Part shown: piece after piece, positions 1-7,619 of the stretch
Position numbering within the stretch: position 1 is the stretch's first letter
Layout of the letters: each line of letters starts with the position of its first letter
DNA from: Flavobacteriia bacterium
Lineage (GTDB): Bacteria > Bacteroidota > Bacteroidia > Flavobacteriales > Flavobacteriaceae
Assembly: GCA_018500075.1 (NCBI GenBank)
Contig: JAHBAN010000067.1
Coordinates: 1-21,661 of the forward strand
Direction of reading: 5' to 3'
Length of the DNA: 21,661 nt
Notes under the pieces: model-generated
The model's input: only the letters and a program-made list of their open reading frames with translations
The model's database searches: none
What the model was told of the DNA's origin: nothing
Translations under genes and position numbers: made by a program

Positions 1-57
1 TGAGGAAGCGCTAACCAAAACAGGGTAAACGGGTTGCGAATCACTTCGTAAAGCCGA

Positions 58-78
58 TGATTCGGTTCAAACGAATCA
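58..78. promoter_or_regulatory. short inverted repeat in the rpoD leader
   Basis: A 7-bp inverted repeat (TGATTCG at 58-64, CGAATCA at 72-78) with a 7-nt spacer ends 17 nt before the rpoD Shine-Dalgarno sequence. The 8-mer CGAATCAC of the right arm also occurs at 37-44. It could be a leader hairpin or a protein site. There is no U-tract, so it is not a terminator. Function is unknown. Confidence 0.3.
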
Positions 79-107
79 CCCGCGATCCAGTTCCGAAGGA
101 GCAAACC

Positions 108-2096
108 ATGGCTGCAAAAGACACCGATGAGCGCAAGCCCGACGCAGACGACAGCGACGGCTCCCTTGATATGAGCCAAGCGGCGGTCAAAAAGATGATC
201 GCCGAGGCGCGTGAGAAGGGCTATATCACCTACGATCAGCTCAATCAGGTCTTGCCGCCCGAACAGGTCAGCTCCGAACAGATCGAAGACGTGATGTCGA
301 TGCTCTCGGAAATGGGCATCAACATCATCGAAGATGAAGAAGCCGAAGAAGAAGAGCAAAAACAAGGCGATCTGGTGACGCTGGGCCAGAAAGGCGAACT
401 CACGCTTGGCTCTGGCACCTCCGAAAAGCTCGACCGCACAGATGATCCGGTGCGGATGTATCTGCGCGAAATGGGCTCTGTTGAGCTGCTCTCGCGCGAA
501 GGCGAAATCGCCATTGCCAAGCGCATCGAAGCGGGCCGCAACACCATGATCCTCGGGCTGTGCGAAAGCCCGCTGACCTTTCAGGCGATCACGATCTGGC
601 GCGACGAACTTCTCTCCGAAGACATTTTGTTGCGCGACGTGATCGACCTTGAAACCACCTTCGGCAACCAGCTTGGCGATGAGGATGAGGTCACGGCGAC
701 GCCTGTTGCCGCTGCCAATGTCACATCGGCCCCGAGCCGTGAAGATGGCAACCCCGAGCTTGACGCCGACGGCAACCCGCTCATCAAGGAAGATGACGAG
801 GACGAGGACGACGACGAACAGGCCAATATGTCGCTCGCTGCGATGGAAGCCGCGCTCAAGCCCCGTGTGCTCGAAACGCTCGACCAGATCGCCGACGCCT
901 ATACCAAACTGTCCGAAATGCAGGACAGCCGGATTTCGGCCACACTCAACGAGGACAACAGCTTCTCGGACAAAGCCGAGAAGAAATATCAGAAGCTGCG
1001 CTCCGAAATCGTGCTGCTGGTGAACGAACTTCACCTGCACAACAACCGGATCGAAGCCTTGATTGACCAGCTCTACGGTATCAACCGCCGGATCATGCAG
1101 ATCGACTCCAATATGGTCAAACTGGCCGACCAAGCCCGCATCAACCGCAAAGAATTCGTTGATGAATACCGCGGTCGCGAGCTTGATCCGACATGGATGG
1201 AAGACATGGCCGAAAAGGCGGGCCGTGGCTGGCAGATGTTTATCGAGCGCTCGGCCGATAAAGTCGAAGAGCTGCGCGCCGAAATGGCTCAGGTCGGCCA
1301 ATATGTCGGCCTCGACATCTCCGAGTTCCGCCGCATTGTCGGGCAGGTCCAGAAGGGCGAAAAAGAAGCCCGTCAGGCCAAGAAAGAAATGGTCGAAGCC
1401 AACCTGCGCCTCGTGATTTCGATTGCCAAAAAATACACCAACCGCGGCCTGCAATTCCTTGATCTCATTCAGGAAGGCAACATCGGCCTGATGAAGGCTG
1501 TCGACAAATTCGAATACCGCCGCGGCTATAAATTCTCGACCTATGCCACATGGTGGATCCGTCAGGCGATCACCCGCTCGATCGCCGATCAGGCCCGCAC
1601 GATCCGTATCCCCGTGCATATGATCGAAACAATCAACAAGCTGGTGCGCACAGGCCGCCAGATGCTGCACGAAATCGGCCGCGAGCCGACGCCCGAAGAA
1701 TTGGCCGAAAAGCTGCAAATGCCGCTTGAGAAGGTGCGCAAGGTGATGAAAATCGCCAAGGAACCGATCAGCCTTGAAACGCCGATTGGCGATGAGGAAG
1801 ATTCACAGCTCGGTGACTTCATCGAAGACAAGAACGCCGTTCTGCCGCTGGATTCGGCCATTCAGGAAAACCTGAAAGAGACAACAACCCGCGTTCTCGC
1901 CAGCCTCACACCGCGCGAAGAGCGCGTGCTGCGGATGCGCTTCGGGATCGGGATGAACACCGACCACACGCTCGAAGAGGTCGGCCAGCAGTTCTCTGTG
2001 ACGCGCGAACGCATCCGCCAGATCGAGGCCAAAGCGCTGCGCAAGCTCAAGCACCCCAGCCGCAGCCGCAAGCTGCGCAGCTTCCTGGATCAGTAG
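108..2096 (+). CDS. rpoD: RNA polymerase primary sigma factor RpoD (sigma-70)
   Basis: Primary sigma factor that directs core RNA polymerase to housekeeping promoters. The ATG at 108 is chosen because AAGGAG at 96-101 lies 6 nt upstream; an in-frame ATG at 57 would add 17 residues without a matching ribosome site. The 662-residue product shows, in order, region 1.1 (about 20-75), region 1.2 (DPVRMYLREMG, about 113-123), a non-conserved block (about 150-400) with a very acidic run near 228-238, region 2 (about 430-500, including KFSTYATWWIRQAI in 2.3-2.4), region 3 (about 505-580) and region 4 (about 600-655, with TPREERVLRMRFG and the VTRERIRQIEAKALRKL helix-turn-helix). Length and architecture match alphaproteobacterial group 1 sigma factors. 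In many relatives dnaG lies just upstream, outside this window. I see no terminator before the next gene, which starts 15 nt later, so read-through is possible. Confidence 0.98.
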   Translation: MAAKDTDERKPDADDSDGSLDMSQAAVKKMIAEAREKGYITYDQLNQVLPPEQVSSEQIEDVMSMLSEMGINIIEDEEAEEEEQKQGDLVTLGQKGELTLGSGTSEKLDRTDDPVRMYLREMGSVELLSREGEIAIAKRIEAGRNTMILGLCESPLTFQAITIWRDELLSEDILLRDVIDLETTFGNQLGDEDEVTATPVAAANVTSAPSREDGNPELDADGNPLIKEDDEDEDDDEQANMSLAAMEAALKPRVLETLDQIADAYTKLSEMQDSRISATLNEDNSFSDKAEKKYQKLRSEIVLLVNELHLHNNRIEALIDQLYGINRRIMQIDSNMVKLADQARINRKEFVDEYRGRELDPTWMEDMAEKAGRGWQMFIERSADKVEELRAEMAQVGQYVGLDISEFRRIVGQVQKGEKEARQAKKEMVEANLRLVISIAKKYTNRGLQFLDLIQEGNIGLMKAVDKFEYRRGYKFSTYATWWIRQAITRSIADQARTIRIPVHMIETINKLVRTGRQMLHEIGREPTPEELAEKLQMPLEKVRKVMKIAKEPISLETPIGDEEDSQLGDFIEDKNAVLPLDSAIQENLKETTTRVLASLTPREERVLRMRFGIGMNTDHTLEEVGQQFSVTRERIRQIEAKALRKLKHPSRSRKLRSFLDQ

Positions 2097-2111
2097 GGCA
2101 GGGCCACAGCG

Positions 2112-2558
2112 ATGCAACTCGTCCACAAGGGCGTGATCTTGGCGGCGCTCCTTTGGGCAGGGGCCGCCAATGCCCAATCCTGTGGCCCGCTGGAGCACAG
2201 CTTTCTAAGCTGCACGGTGCAGTCCGGCGCCAAAGCGCTGGAAGTCTGTATCTCGGAAGAGCGCACCAGCTATCGCTTCGGACCAGCTGGCAAAGCACCC
2301 AAGCTCGAACTCTCGCTGCCAGAAGGGCGGCCAGACCTCACGCCTTGGATCGGGCTGGGCGCAGACCTCGCCCAAGAGGTCACTTTCACCAACGGTGATA
2401 CCCGCTATACGGTGTTCCGACAGATATTTCGTTCCTATGCCGCGGGCGAGAGCGGCCCCATGCGGCTTGATCTGGATGCAGGCGTCTATGTCACCCGTGG
2501 CCTGATCGAACTCACGCGCCTGAGATGCGACAGCGAGAGCATCTGGATAGATTTCTAA
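2112..2558 (+). CDS. small secreted protein, unknown function
   Basis: This 148-residue protein starts with a hydrophobic segment (about 8-18) ending in ANA-QS, a good Sec signal peptidase I site after residue 21, so it is probably periplasmic. The mature part (about 127 residues) has cysteines at 24, 34, 46 and 139, an even number compatible with disulfides, and no motif I recognise. It begins 15 nt after the rpoD stop on the same strand with only a weak ribosome site, so it may be expressed by read-through. Its stop is 7 nt from the convergent ribD stop. The clear signal peptide and preserved frame support a real gene; the function is not known to me. Confidence 0.75.
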   Translation: MQLVHKGVILAALLWAGAANAQSCGPLEHSFLSCTVQSGAKALEVCISEERTSYRFGPAGKAPKLELSLPEGRPDLTPWIGLGADLAQEVTFTNGDTRYTVFRQIFRSYAAGESGPMRLDLDAGVYVTRGLIELTRLRCDSESIWIDF

Positions 2559-2565
2559 GGCGCGG

Positions 2566-3663
2566 CTAGTTCTTCCGCCCCCAGCGGTGCATCACATCCA
2601 CGCCCACGGCCCGCGTTTCCACAAGCTCAAAGCGTGGCGCCTGTGTGAGCCGCTCCAGCCCCATAGCGCCCACGCTCGGCAGCCCTTCCGCGCCAATCGC
2701 AAGGCCGGCCGTATAGCCGACAAGCGCGTCGACAAGATCTTCGCTGAGCAAAGAGGCCGCCAAAGCGCCGCCGCCCTCGCAAAAAATACGCGTCAGCCCC
2801 GCCGCGCCGAGGGCGTCCATCACCGAGACAATATCAAGCTGCCCCGCGCGCAGATCACATGATAGCAGCCGCGCGCCGATCCCTTGCCAGGCCTCTGTCA
2901 GATAGCTGTCCGCATCCGCCCCATGGCAGAGCCAGAGCGGCACATCCTTCGCACTCACCGCAAGCTTGCCCATCATCGGCAGATCAAGCCGGCGCGAGAC
3001 AACCACGCGCACAGGCTGGCGCATCTCGCCAAAGCCTCTCACAGTCAGCATCGGGTCATCGGCCCGCGCCGTGCCGCCGCCCACCATCACAGCGTCATGC
3101 AGGCTGCGCAATTGGTGCACATCGGCCCGCGCCGCCGCGCCGGTGATCCACTGGCTCTCGCCCGTGGCAGTGGCGATCCGCCCGTCAAAACTGCTCGCCA
3201 GTTTGAGCGTCACAAAGGGCCGCCCGACGGTCTGGAGCTTCAGAAATCCGGCATGGTCGCGCGCTGCCTCTTCGGCGCAGACGCCAAGCGAAAGCTCAAC
3301 GCCCGCCGCACGCAACATCTCAAAGCCGCGCCCTAAAACACGGCTGTCACTGTCTTCCAGTGGCGCAACCACCCGCGCAATGCCCGCTTCGATCAGGGCG
3401 CTGGCGCAGGGCGGCGTCTGGCCGTGGTGCGCACAAGGCTCAAGCGTGACATAGGCTGTGGCCCCCTGCGCCAAAGCGCCGGCTTGGGCCAAAGCCTCGG
3501 TCTCTGCATGGGGCCGCCCGCCGGCTTGTGTATGCCCGCGGCCCACAATCCGGCCCGCGTTCACAATCACACAGCCCACGGCAGGGTTGGGCCATGTCTG
3601 GCCCATCGCGCGCCGCCCCAGTCCAAGGGCGACCCGCATAAAGCTCTCGTCAGAGCGGCTCAC
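2566..3663 (-). CDS. ribD: bifunctional riboflavin biosynthesis deaminase/reductase RibD
   Basis: Catalyses the second and third steps of riboflavin synthesis from GTP: deamination of 2,5-diamino-6-ribosylamino-pyrimidinone 5'-phosphate, then NADPH-dependent reduction of the ribose side chain. The N-terminal zinc deaminase domain (about 1-145) has HAE at 52-54 and PCAHHGQTPPC, giving zinc ligands H52, C77 and C86. The C-terminal RibD_C reductase domain (about 150-360) shows LKLASSFDGRIA and the GGGTARADDP loop. At 365 residues it is full length. The start is GTG at 3663, whose GTGA contains the nrdR stop (4-nt overlap), the sign of translational coupling. The nrdR-ribD order is common in bacteria. 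The next riboflavin gene, ribE, is not downstream but about 5.4 kb away on the opposite strand. Confidence 0.97.
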   Translation of the reverse strand: MSRSDESFMRVALGLGRRAMGQTWPNPAVGCVIVNAGRIVGRGHTQAGGRPHAETEALAQAGALAQGATAYVTLEPCAHHGQTPPCASALIEAGIARVVAPLEDSDSRVLGRGFEMLRAAGVELSLGVCAEEAARDHAGFLKLQTVGRPFVTLKLASSFDGRIATATGESQWITGAAARADVHQLRSLHDAVMVGGGTARADDPMLTVRGFGEMRQPVRVVVSRRLDLPMMGKLAVSAKDVPLWLCHGADADSYLTEAWQGIGARLLSCDLRAGQLDIVSVMDALGAAGLTRIFCEGGGALAASLLSEDLVDALVGYTAGLAIGAEGLPSVGAMGLERLTQAPRFELVETRAVGVDVMHRWGRKN

Positions 3664-4130
3664 GTCTCGTCTGATTTGACGTCCGGCCGCAGCTCGCTGA
3701 CAAATTTGTCAAAGTCATCCGCCGCCTGGAAGTTCTTGTAAACGCTGGCAAAACGCACATAAGCCACGGTGTCGATCCGGGCGAGCGTCTCCATCACAAT
3801 CTCCCCGATCACCCGCGAGGGGATGTCTGTTTCGCCCATGCTCTCCAGCCGGCGCACGATCCCCGAGATCATCTGGTCAATCCGCTCAGGCTCGACAGGG
3901 CGCTTCTGCATCGACATACGAATAGAGCGTTCGAGCTTGTCGCGGTCAAAGTCTTCGCGCTTGCCGTTGGTCTTGATCACGACAAGATCGCGCAATTGAA
4001 CGCGCTCATATGTGGTAAACCGCCCGCCGCAGGCCGGGCAAAAGCGCCGCCGTCTGATAGACACATGGTCTTCGGCCGGGCGCGAGTCTTTCACTTGGGT
4101 GTCGATGTTTCCGCAAAACGGGCAGCGCAT
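3660..4130 (-). CDS. nrdR: transcriptional repressor NrdR
   Basis: NrdR senses ATP/dATP and represses ribonucleotide reductase genes by binding NrdR boxes. The 156-residue protein has an N-terminal zinc ribbon with C3, C6, C31 and C34 (MRCPFC and FCPACGGRF) followed by an ATP-cone domain (about 45-140, including KTNGKREDFDRDKLERSI). The length is typical of the family. The ATG at 4130 follows a purine-rich GAAGGGGGA stretch. It overlaps ribD by 4 nt and is read before it. It lies downstream of kpsC on the same strand, with a 199-nt gap containing two inverted repeats, so it probably has its own promoter. I could not identify a convincing NrdR box. Confidence 0.97.
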   Translation of the reverse strand: MRCPFCGNIDTQVKDSRPAEDHVSIRRRRFCPACGGRFTTYERVQLRDLVVIKTNGKREDFDRDKLERSIRMSMQKRPVEPERIDQMISGIVRRLESMGETDIPSRVIGEIVMETLARIDTVAYVRFASVYKNFQAADDFDKFVSELRPDVKSDET

Positions 4131-4168
4131 AGGCCGTCCCCCTTCTTTTCTTGTTCCGCCTCAAAGAT

Positions 4169-4190
4169 GTGGGGTTGGTCCCCACTTTTC
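4169..4190. promoter_or_regulatory. stem-loop in the nrdR leader
   Basis: A 6-bp inverted repeat (GTGGGG at 4169-4174, CCCCAC at 4180-4185) with a 5-nt loop lies about 40 nt before the nrdR start. On the plus strand it is followed by TTTTC, so it has a short terminator look in that direction, but no plus-strand gene ends here. In the nrdR transcript it would be a leader hairpin. Confidence 0.35.
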
Positions 4191-4239
4191 CACTGCCACT
4201 ATAGGGCAGCCGCTATGATTTGGGTAGAGGGCAAATGCA

Positions 4240-4262
4240 CCCCCTAGATAGGCTATAGGGGG
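4240..4262. promoter_or_regulatory. CCCCCTA/TAGGGGG palindrome upstream of nrdR
   Basis: A perfect 7-bp inverted repeat, CCCCCTA (4240-4246) and TAGGGGG (4256-4262), with a 9-nt spacer, lies 110 nt upstream of nrdR and 68 nt past the kpsC stop. The 8-mer CTATAGGG within it also occurs at 4198-4205. It could be an operator for nrdR or a structure at the kpsC mRNA end. There is no U-tract on either strand. Confidence 0.4.
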
Positions 4263-4279
4263 AATGTGGCAGTTTGGTT

Positions 4280-4308
4280 CCCCTGTGGCCTACGGGCCGC
4301 AAACGGGG
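4280..4308 (-). terminator. possible kpsC mRNA 3' stem-loop
   Basis: Just past the kpsC stop, the minus strand can form GCGGCC-CGTA-GGCCAC, a 6-bp stem with one G-U pair and a 4-nt loop, enclosed by CCCC/GGGG arms at 4305-4308 and 4280-4283. No U-run follows, so this may be a 3'-stabilising structure rather than an intrinsic terminator. Confidence 0.3.
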
Positions 4309-4329
4309 GGGGCTGACGTCGCGGTGAGG

Positions 4330-6351
4330 TCAGCGCCAGATCCACGCATAACTCGCAAAAAGACCCTGAAGCTTGGCCAGCGCCCGGTTGCCGGGGCCGC
4401 GCCCAAAGCCCCCCGCACTCAGCCGCGCCAACGCCAGCTCGGGGCTGCAGGGGCGCTGGCTCACAGGGTCAAAATAGCGCGGATAATCAATCAAGGCGGC
4501 ATGGGCGAGGCTCTCAAGGCTGATGTGGCGGCCGCGGCGCGCAGGCACGCGGCCCTTATCTGTGGTCAGTCCCCAGCCCGCATAAAACGGCGCGCCGGTT
4601 GTGGTAACAGTGAGGCCGCGCAACAGCGCCTCAAACCCCAAGAGGGATGTCATGGTCCAGACCTCCTCAACCTGCCCTAAAAGTGCCGCCGCATCCGCGT
4701 TTTCGGCCAAAACATCCGCCAGCCCGACCAGATCACGCGGCGCAACCGCGCCGGGCCGCAGCCCGGCTTCCACATCGGGGTGGGGCTTGAACACAATGAC
4801 TGCTTTCGGATTGGCCCTGCGCGCCGCCGCCAAAAGGCCGAGGTTGGTGCAAATGTCGCCGGCCCCGAGCCGGATCGAGGCATCATCCTCGACTTGTCCG
4901 GGCACCAGAATGCGCCGCCCCGCCGGCAGCACAGGCATTTGCCCCTTGAGGTTGTATTTTGTCACCCCGAGGCTGCAGATCGCCTCGATCAGGGCACGCA
5001 CCCGCGCGCTCTGGTCGGGCCTGAGGTTGGCCCGCGCCAGCACCAGCCGCTCAAGCCGGCTCTCGCGCGTCGGGTCATAATAGATCCCCAGATCATCCAG
5101 AACGAGGCTCAGAGGCGGGGTCAAGGCCGCGCCCAGCCCGCGCGAGCGCAAAAACCCGTCCTCCAGCCGCACCCGCCGCTCGTCCTTGCCCTCGTTCGCT
5201 TGGCCCGCCCAGACCATGGCCCGCCGCCCGGCTTTGGCCGTCTTGCCAAAGCCAATGCCCTTGTGACGCCCGAAAAACTGCTGCAGCGGGGCGCGCTTCC
5301 AAAGCCGCATCCCCGCCGCCGTCCAGCCTGCGTGGTCCTCGCGCCAGGCGCGCACCTCGGCTTCAAAACTGTCAAGCGCCTCCTCAAACCGCGCCAGACG
5401 GTCGTTGTGCACATCATACCATGTCGGCGCCTTGATCATCGCCCCGAGAAAAAGCTGCGCCGGGGTGAGCACGCGCCCGCGACGGGGCAGGCCGCGCGGG
5501 TTGCGGTCCTCACTCAGCCCCCAGCCCGCATAAAACGGCTGGCCAAAGACCTGAGGCCGATGCCCGGCGAGTATCGCCTCAAACCCCATCTGGCTTGTGA
5601 CAGTATAAACGGCCACAGCCCCCTCCAGCAGCGCCCAAGGGCTGACACGCCCCTCAAACAGGCTGATCCTGCGGCTGGTGTCCGCCGCGCTGAAATACCC
5701 CTGCCGATGGCCGGCCACTGTCTCGGGGTGGGTCTTGATGAGGATCCGCGCGCCGGGGTGCTCGGCCTGCGCATAATAGAGCATTTCCTTAAACGTGTTC
5801 GCATCTGCGCCGCCATGGGTCACAGAGGCGTCGCCGCGCGTCTGATCAATCACAAGCACATATCCCGCTGCGGGGCAGGGGGTCTCAAGGTCATAGCCGG
5901 CATATTTGCTGAGCTGCGCCTCCCGGATCCGCGCAATCCCGCCATGAGCGCGCCGCAGCTCGTCGCTGTGATCCAGCGGATCTGTGGCAAGGATCTGCTC
6001 AAGCCGCGACGGCGCGCTTGCGTCAAAATAAACGCCGATGTCATCAATCATCAGCCCCAAGGGCGGCTCGCCCGCGCGCCCCGCCTGAAGCGAGCGCAAA
6101 AAAGCGTCCTCCACCCGCACAAGCCCGGCGCCGGCCCGCGCGGCGGCGGCCTCGCCCCGCGCGGCATAGGGCGAGCGCCCCCAAACCGCGACAAACGCGC
6201 CGGCTTTTGCGCGGCCAAGCCTCAGATCATAGCCCGCCAGCTCCAATATCCGCCGCACCCGGCGCTGGCGCAAAAATCCTGCCGTATAATAAGAAAGCCG
6301 CCGGCGCTCTGCAGCGCCAGCGGCTTTGGGTCTATCGTCCGGATCAGCCAC
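4330..6351 (-). CDS. kpsC: capsule polysaccharide beta-Kdo transferase/export protein KpsC
   Basis: KpsC is a cytoplasmic two-domain glycosyltransferase that extends the beta-Kdo linker on the phosphatidylglycerol anchor of ABC-transporter-dependent capsules. The 673 residues match the E. coli KpsC size and contain two related halves. Each half shows a conserved LDDxG or IDDIG segment followed by a IKTHPE or FKPHPD motif and ends in a near-identical PFYAGWGL(S/T) motif, once near 270 and once near 590. The two halves correspond to the GT99 and GT107 families of the literature. The start is GTG at 6351, 6 nt after the stop of the export lipoprotein gene, with AAGG close upstream; no nearby ATG fits. 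The tight spacing implies an operon with the lipoprotein gene. Confidence 0.93.
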   Translation of the reverse strand: MADPDDRPKAAGAAERRRLSYYTAGFLRQRRVRRILELAGYDLRLGRAKAGAFVAVWGRSPYAARGEAAAARAGAGLVRVEDAFLRSLQAGRAGEPPLGLMIDDIGVYFDASAPSRLEQILATDPLDHSDELRRAHGGIARIREAQLSKYAGYDLETPCPAAGYVLVIDQTRGDASVTHGGADANTFKEMLYYAQAEHPGARILIKTHPETVAGHRQGYFSAADTSRRISLFEGRVSPWALLEGAVAVYTVTSQMGFEAILAGHRPQVFGQPFYAGWGLSEDRNPRGLPRRGRVLTPAQLFLGAMIKAPTWYDVHNDRLARFEEALDSFEAEVRAWREDHAGWTAAGMRLWKRAPLQQFFGRHKGIGFGKTAKAGRRAMVWAGQANEGKDERRVRLEDGFLRSRGLGAALTPPLSLVLDDLGIYYDPTRESRLERLVLARANLRPDQSARVRALIEAICSLGVTKYNLKGQMPVLPAGRRILVPGQVEDDASIRLGAGDICTNLGLLAAARRANPKAVIVFKPHPDVEAGLRPGAVAPRDLVGLADVLAENADAAALLGQVEEVWTMTSLLGFEALLRGLTVTTTGAPFYAGWGLTTDKGRVPARRGRHISLESLAHAALIDYPRYFDPVSQRPCSPELALARLSAGGFGRGPGNRALAKLQGLFASYAWIWR

Positions 6352-6357
6352 TTGGCC

Positions 6358-7503
6358 TTAGCCGCCGGAGCCGAGTGTCGAGATCGTATCCACCGTCGCC
6401 AAAGAGCCGGTCAGAGCCGAAATCGTCTTGTCCCACTGGGTGAATGGCGCTTCGGTGACATAGAGCGTGTCGCCGTCACGGACCGAAAAGTCACGCGCAA
6501 GAAACATCCCGTTGGGCTGTGTGAGGTCGAGCACATAGACAAGCCGTTGCGCCCCGATCAGATCCTCGCGGCCCATCACCATATTGGCAATATCGGCAGG
6601 CTCGTTGCGAAACACAAAAACACCCGTCGGATCAGCCGCCGAGGTCGACAGCCCGCCCACCTGCGCAATCGCCTCGATCGCGCTCAGGGTCTGGCTTTCA
6701 AAGGCGACGCGCGCCTGTGTGCCGGTCGCGCCCAATGCGGTAAAGCTGCGGGTGTCTTCTTCGACAAGAATACGGTCGCCATCACGCAGCGCAATATCAA
6801 GCTGCGGGTGCTTGTAGAGGTCCTGAAACCAGACTTTCGAGCGCATTGTGCCACGGATCACAGTGATCTGGGCAATCTCGGGAACAATGGTGATCCCGCC
6901 GGCCTGCGCCAACATTGTCGAAAGAGTGCGCGTGGGCCGCTCGATCGGGAAAACCCCTTGGCCCCCCACCGCGCCCACAAGGCTCACGCTTGCGCCATCG
7001 CCGGCAAGGCGGCGCACCTGAACTTGCGGATCGGGGGTTTGCTCGCCCAGCTTGCGGGTGATGGTTTTGCGAATGCCCTCGGGCGTGTTGCCCGCCGCGC
7101 GAATACGCCCCGCATATGGAATAAAGATAAAGCCGGCGGCATCAACCTGAACCTCTTCCAGCACAGCCGCGCCAGAGCCTGTGGGGCCAGACGAGCCAAG
7201 CAAGGGGTCATCGACGTTTTCCCAAATGGTCAGCCCAAGCGTGTCGCCGGGGCGGATCGTGTCCGAGCCGATCAACCCGGCGTTCTTGAACGCATCCGAA
7301 AAGCCGAGCGCTGGCACAATGCCGGTCACGCGCGTCACACGGTCATTCACCGACACAACAAAAGCGTCGCCGCTTTTCTGCACAGATCCTGCGAAAATTT
7401 CTCGTTTGTTGGGGCCTGAACGGGGCAAGCCACATGATGATACCACTGCAAGCGCAGCAACCAGCGCGACAAAACGCGCCCAGCTAGGAGTTACGGGTTT
7501 CAC
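6358..7503 (-). CDS. Wza/KpsD-like polysaccharide export outer-membrane lipoprotein
   Basis: Member of the polysaccharide biosynthesis/export (OPX) family, which forms the outer-membrane channel for capsule or exopolysaccharide. Residues 1-24 form a lipoprotein signal with lipobox VSSC (C24). The poly_export domain lies near 82-175 (IRPGDTLGLTIWENVD, then FIFIPYAGRIRAAG). Two SLBB-like segments follow (about 178-215, GAVGGQGVFPIERP, and about 265-300). With 381 residues it is the size of Wza (about 379), much shorter than E. coli KpsD (about 558). The start is GTG at 7503 with GAGGAG 8 nt upstream. It lies between kpsS and kpsC, so it is probably the channel partner of this capsule system. 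The inner-membrane parts (KpsE, KpsM, KpsT) are not in the window. Confidence 0.92.
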   Translation of the reverse strand: MKPVTPSWARFVALVAALAVVSSCGLPRSGPNKREIFAGSVQKSGDAFVVSVNDRVTRVTGIVPALGFSDAFKNAGLIGSDTIRPGDTLGLTIWENVDDPLLGSSGPTGSGAAVLEEVQVDAAGFIFIPYAGRIRAAGNTPEGIRKTITRKLGEQTPDPQVQVRRLAGDGASVSLVGAVGGQGVFPIERPTRTLSTMLAQAGGITIVPEIAQITVIRGTMRSKVWFQDLYKHPQLDIALRDGDRILVEEDTRSFTALGATGTQARVAFESQTLSAIEAIAQVGGLSTSAADPTGVFVFRNEPADIANMVMGREDLIGAQRLVYVLDLTQPNGMFLARDFSVRDGDTLYVTEAPFTQWDKTISALTGSLATVDTISTLGSGG

Positions 7504-7619
7504 TGCTCGGTCTCCTCGACCTATTATAATTCTGCCTCAGATTCAGCACTTTGCGCGCCGTTATTGAGGTGAGCGTAACCCATATCGATTTAAAAATAAA
7601 GCGTTAGACACGGGCGGCC
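7504..7619 (-). promoter_or_regulatory. AT-rich kpsS/lipoprotein intergenic gap, possible internal promoter
   Basis: This 116-bp gap is conspicuously AT-rich against the local background. On the minus strand it holds a perfect TATAAT (complement at 7523-7528), but that lies only about 20 nt from the GTG start and would put the transcription start inside the Shine-Dalgarno sequence, and I see no good -35. A promoter for the lipoprotein and kpsC somewhere in this gap is plausible but not located. Confidence 0.25.

Noticed and set aside
4780..7419. 879-codon open frame on the plus strand opposite kpsC and the export lipoprotein
   Set aside because: It is the antisense shadow of two well-recognised genes in GC-rich DNA. 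Its composition is Arg/Pro/His/Ala-rich with no domain, and the minus-strand products have clear family motifs.
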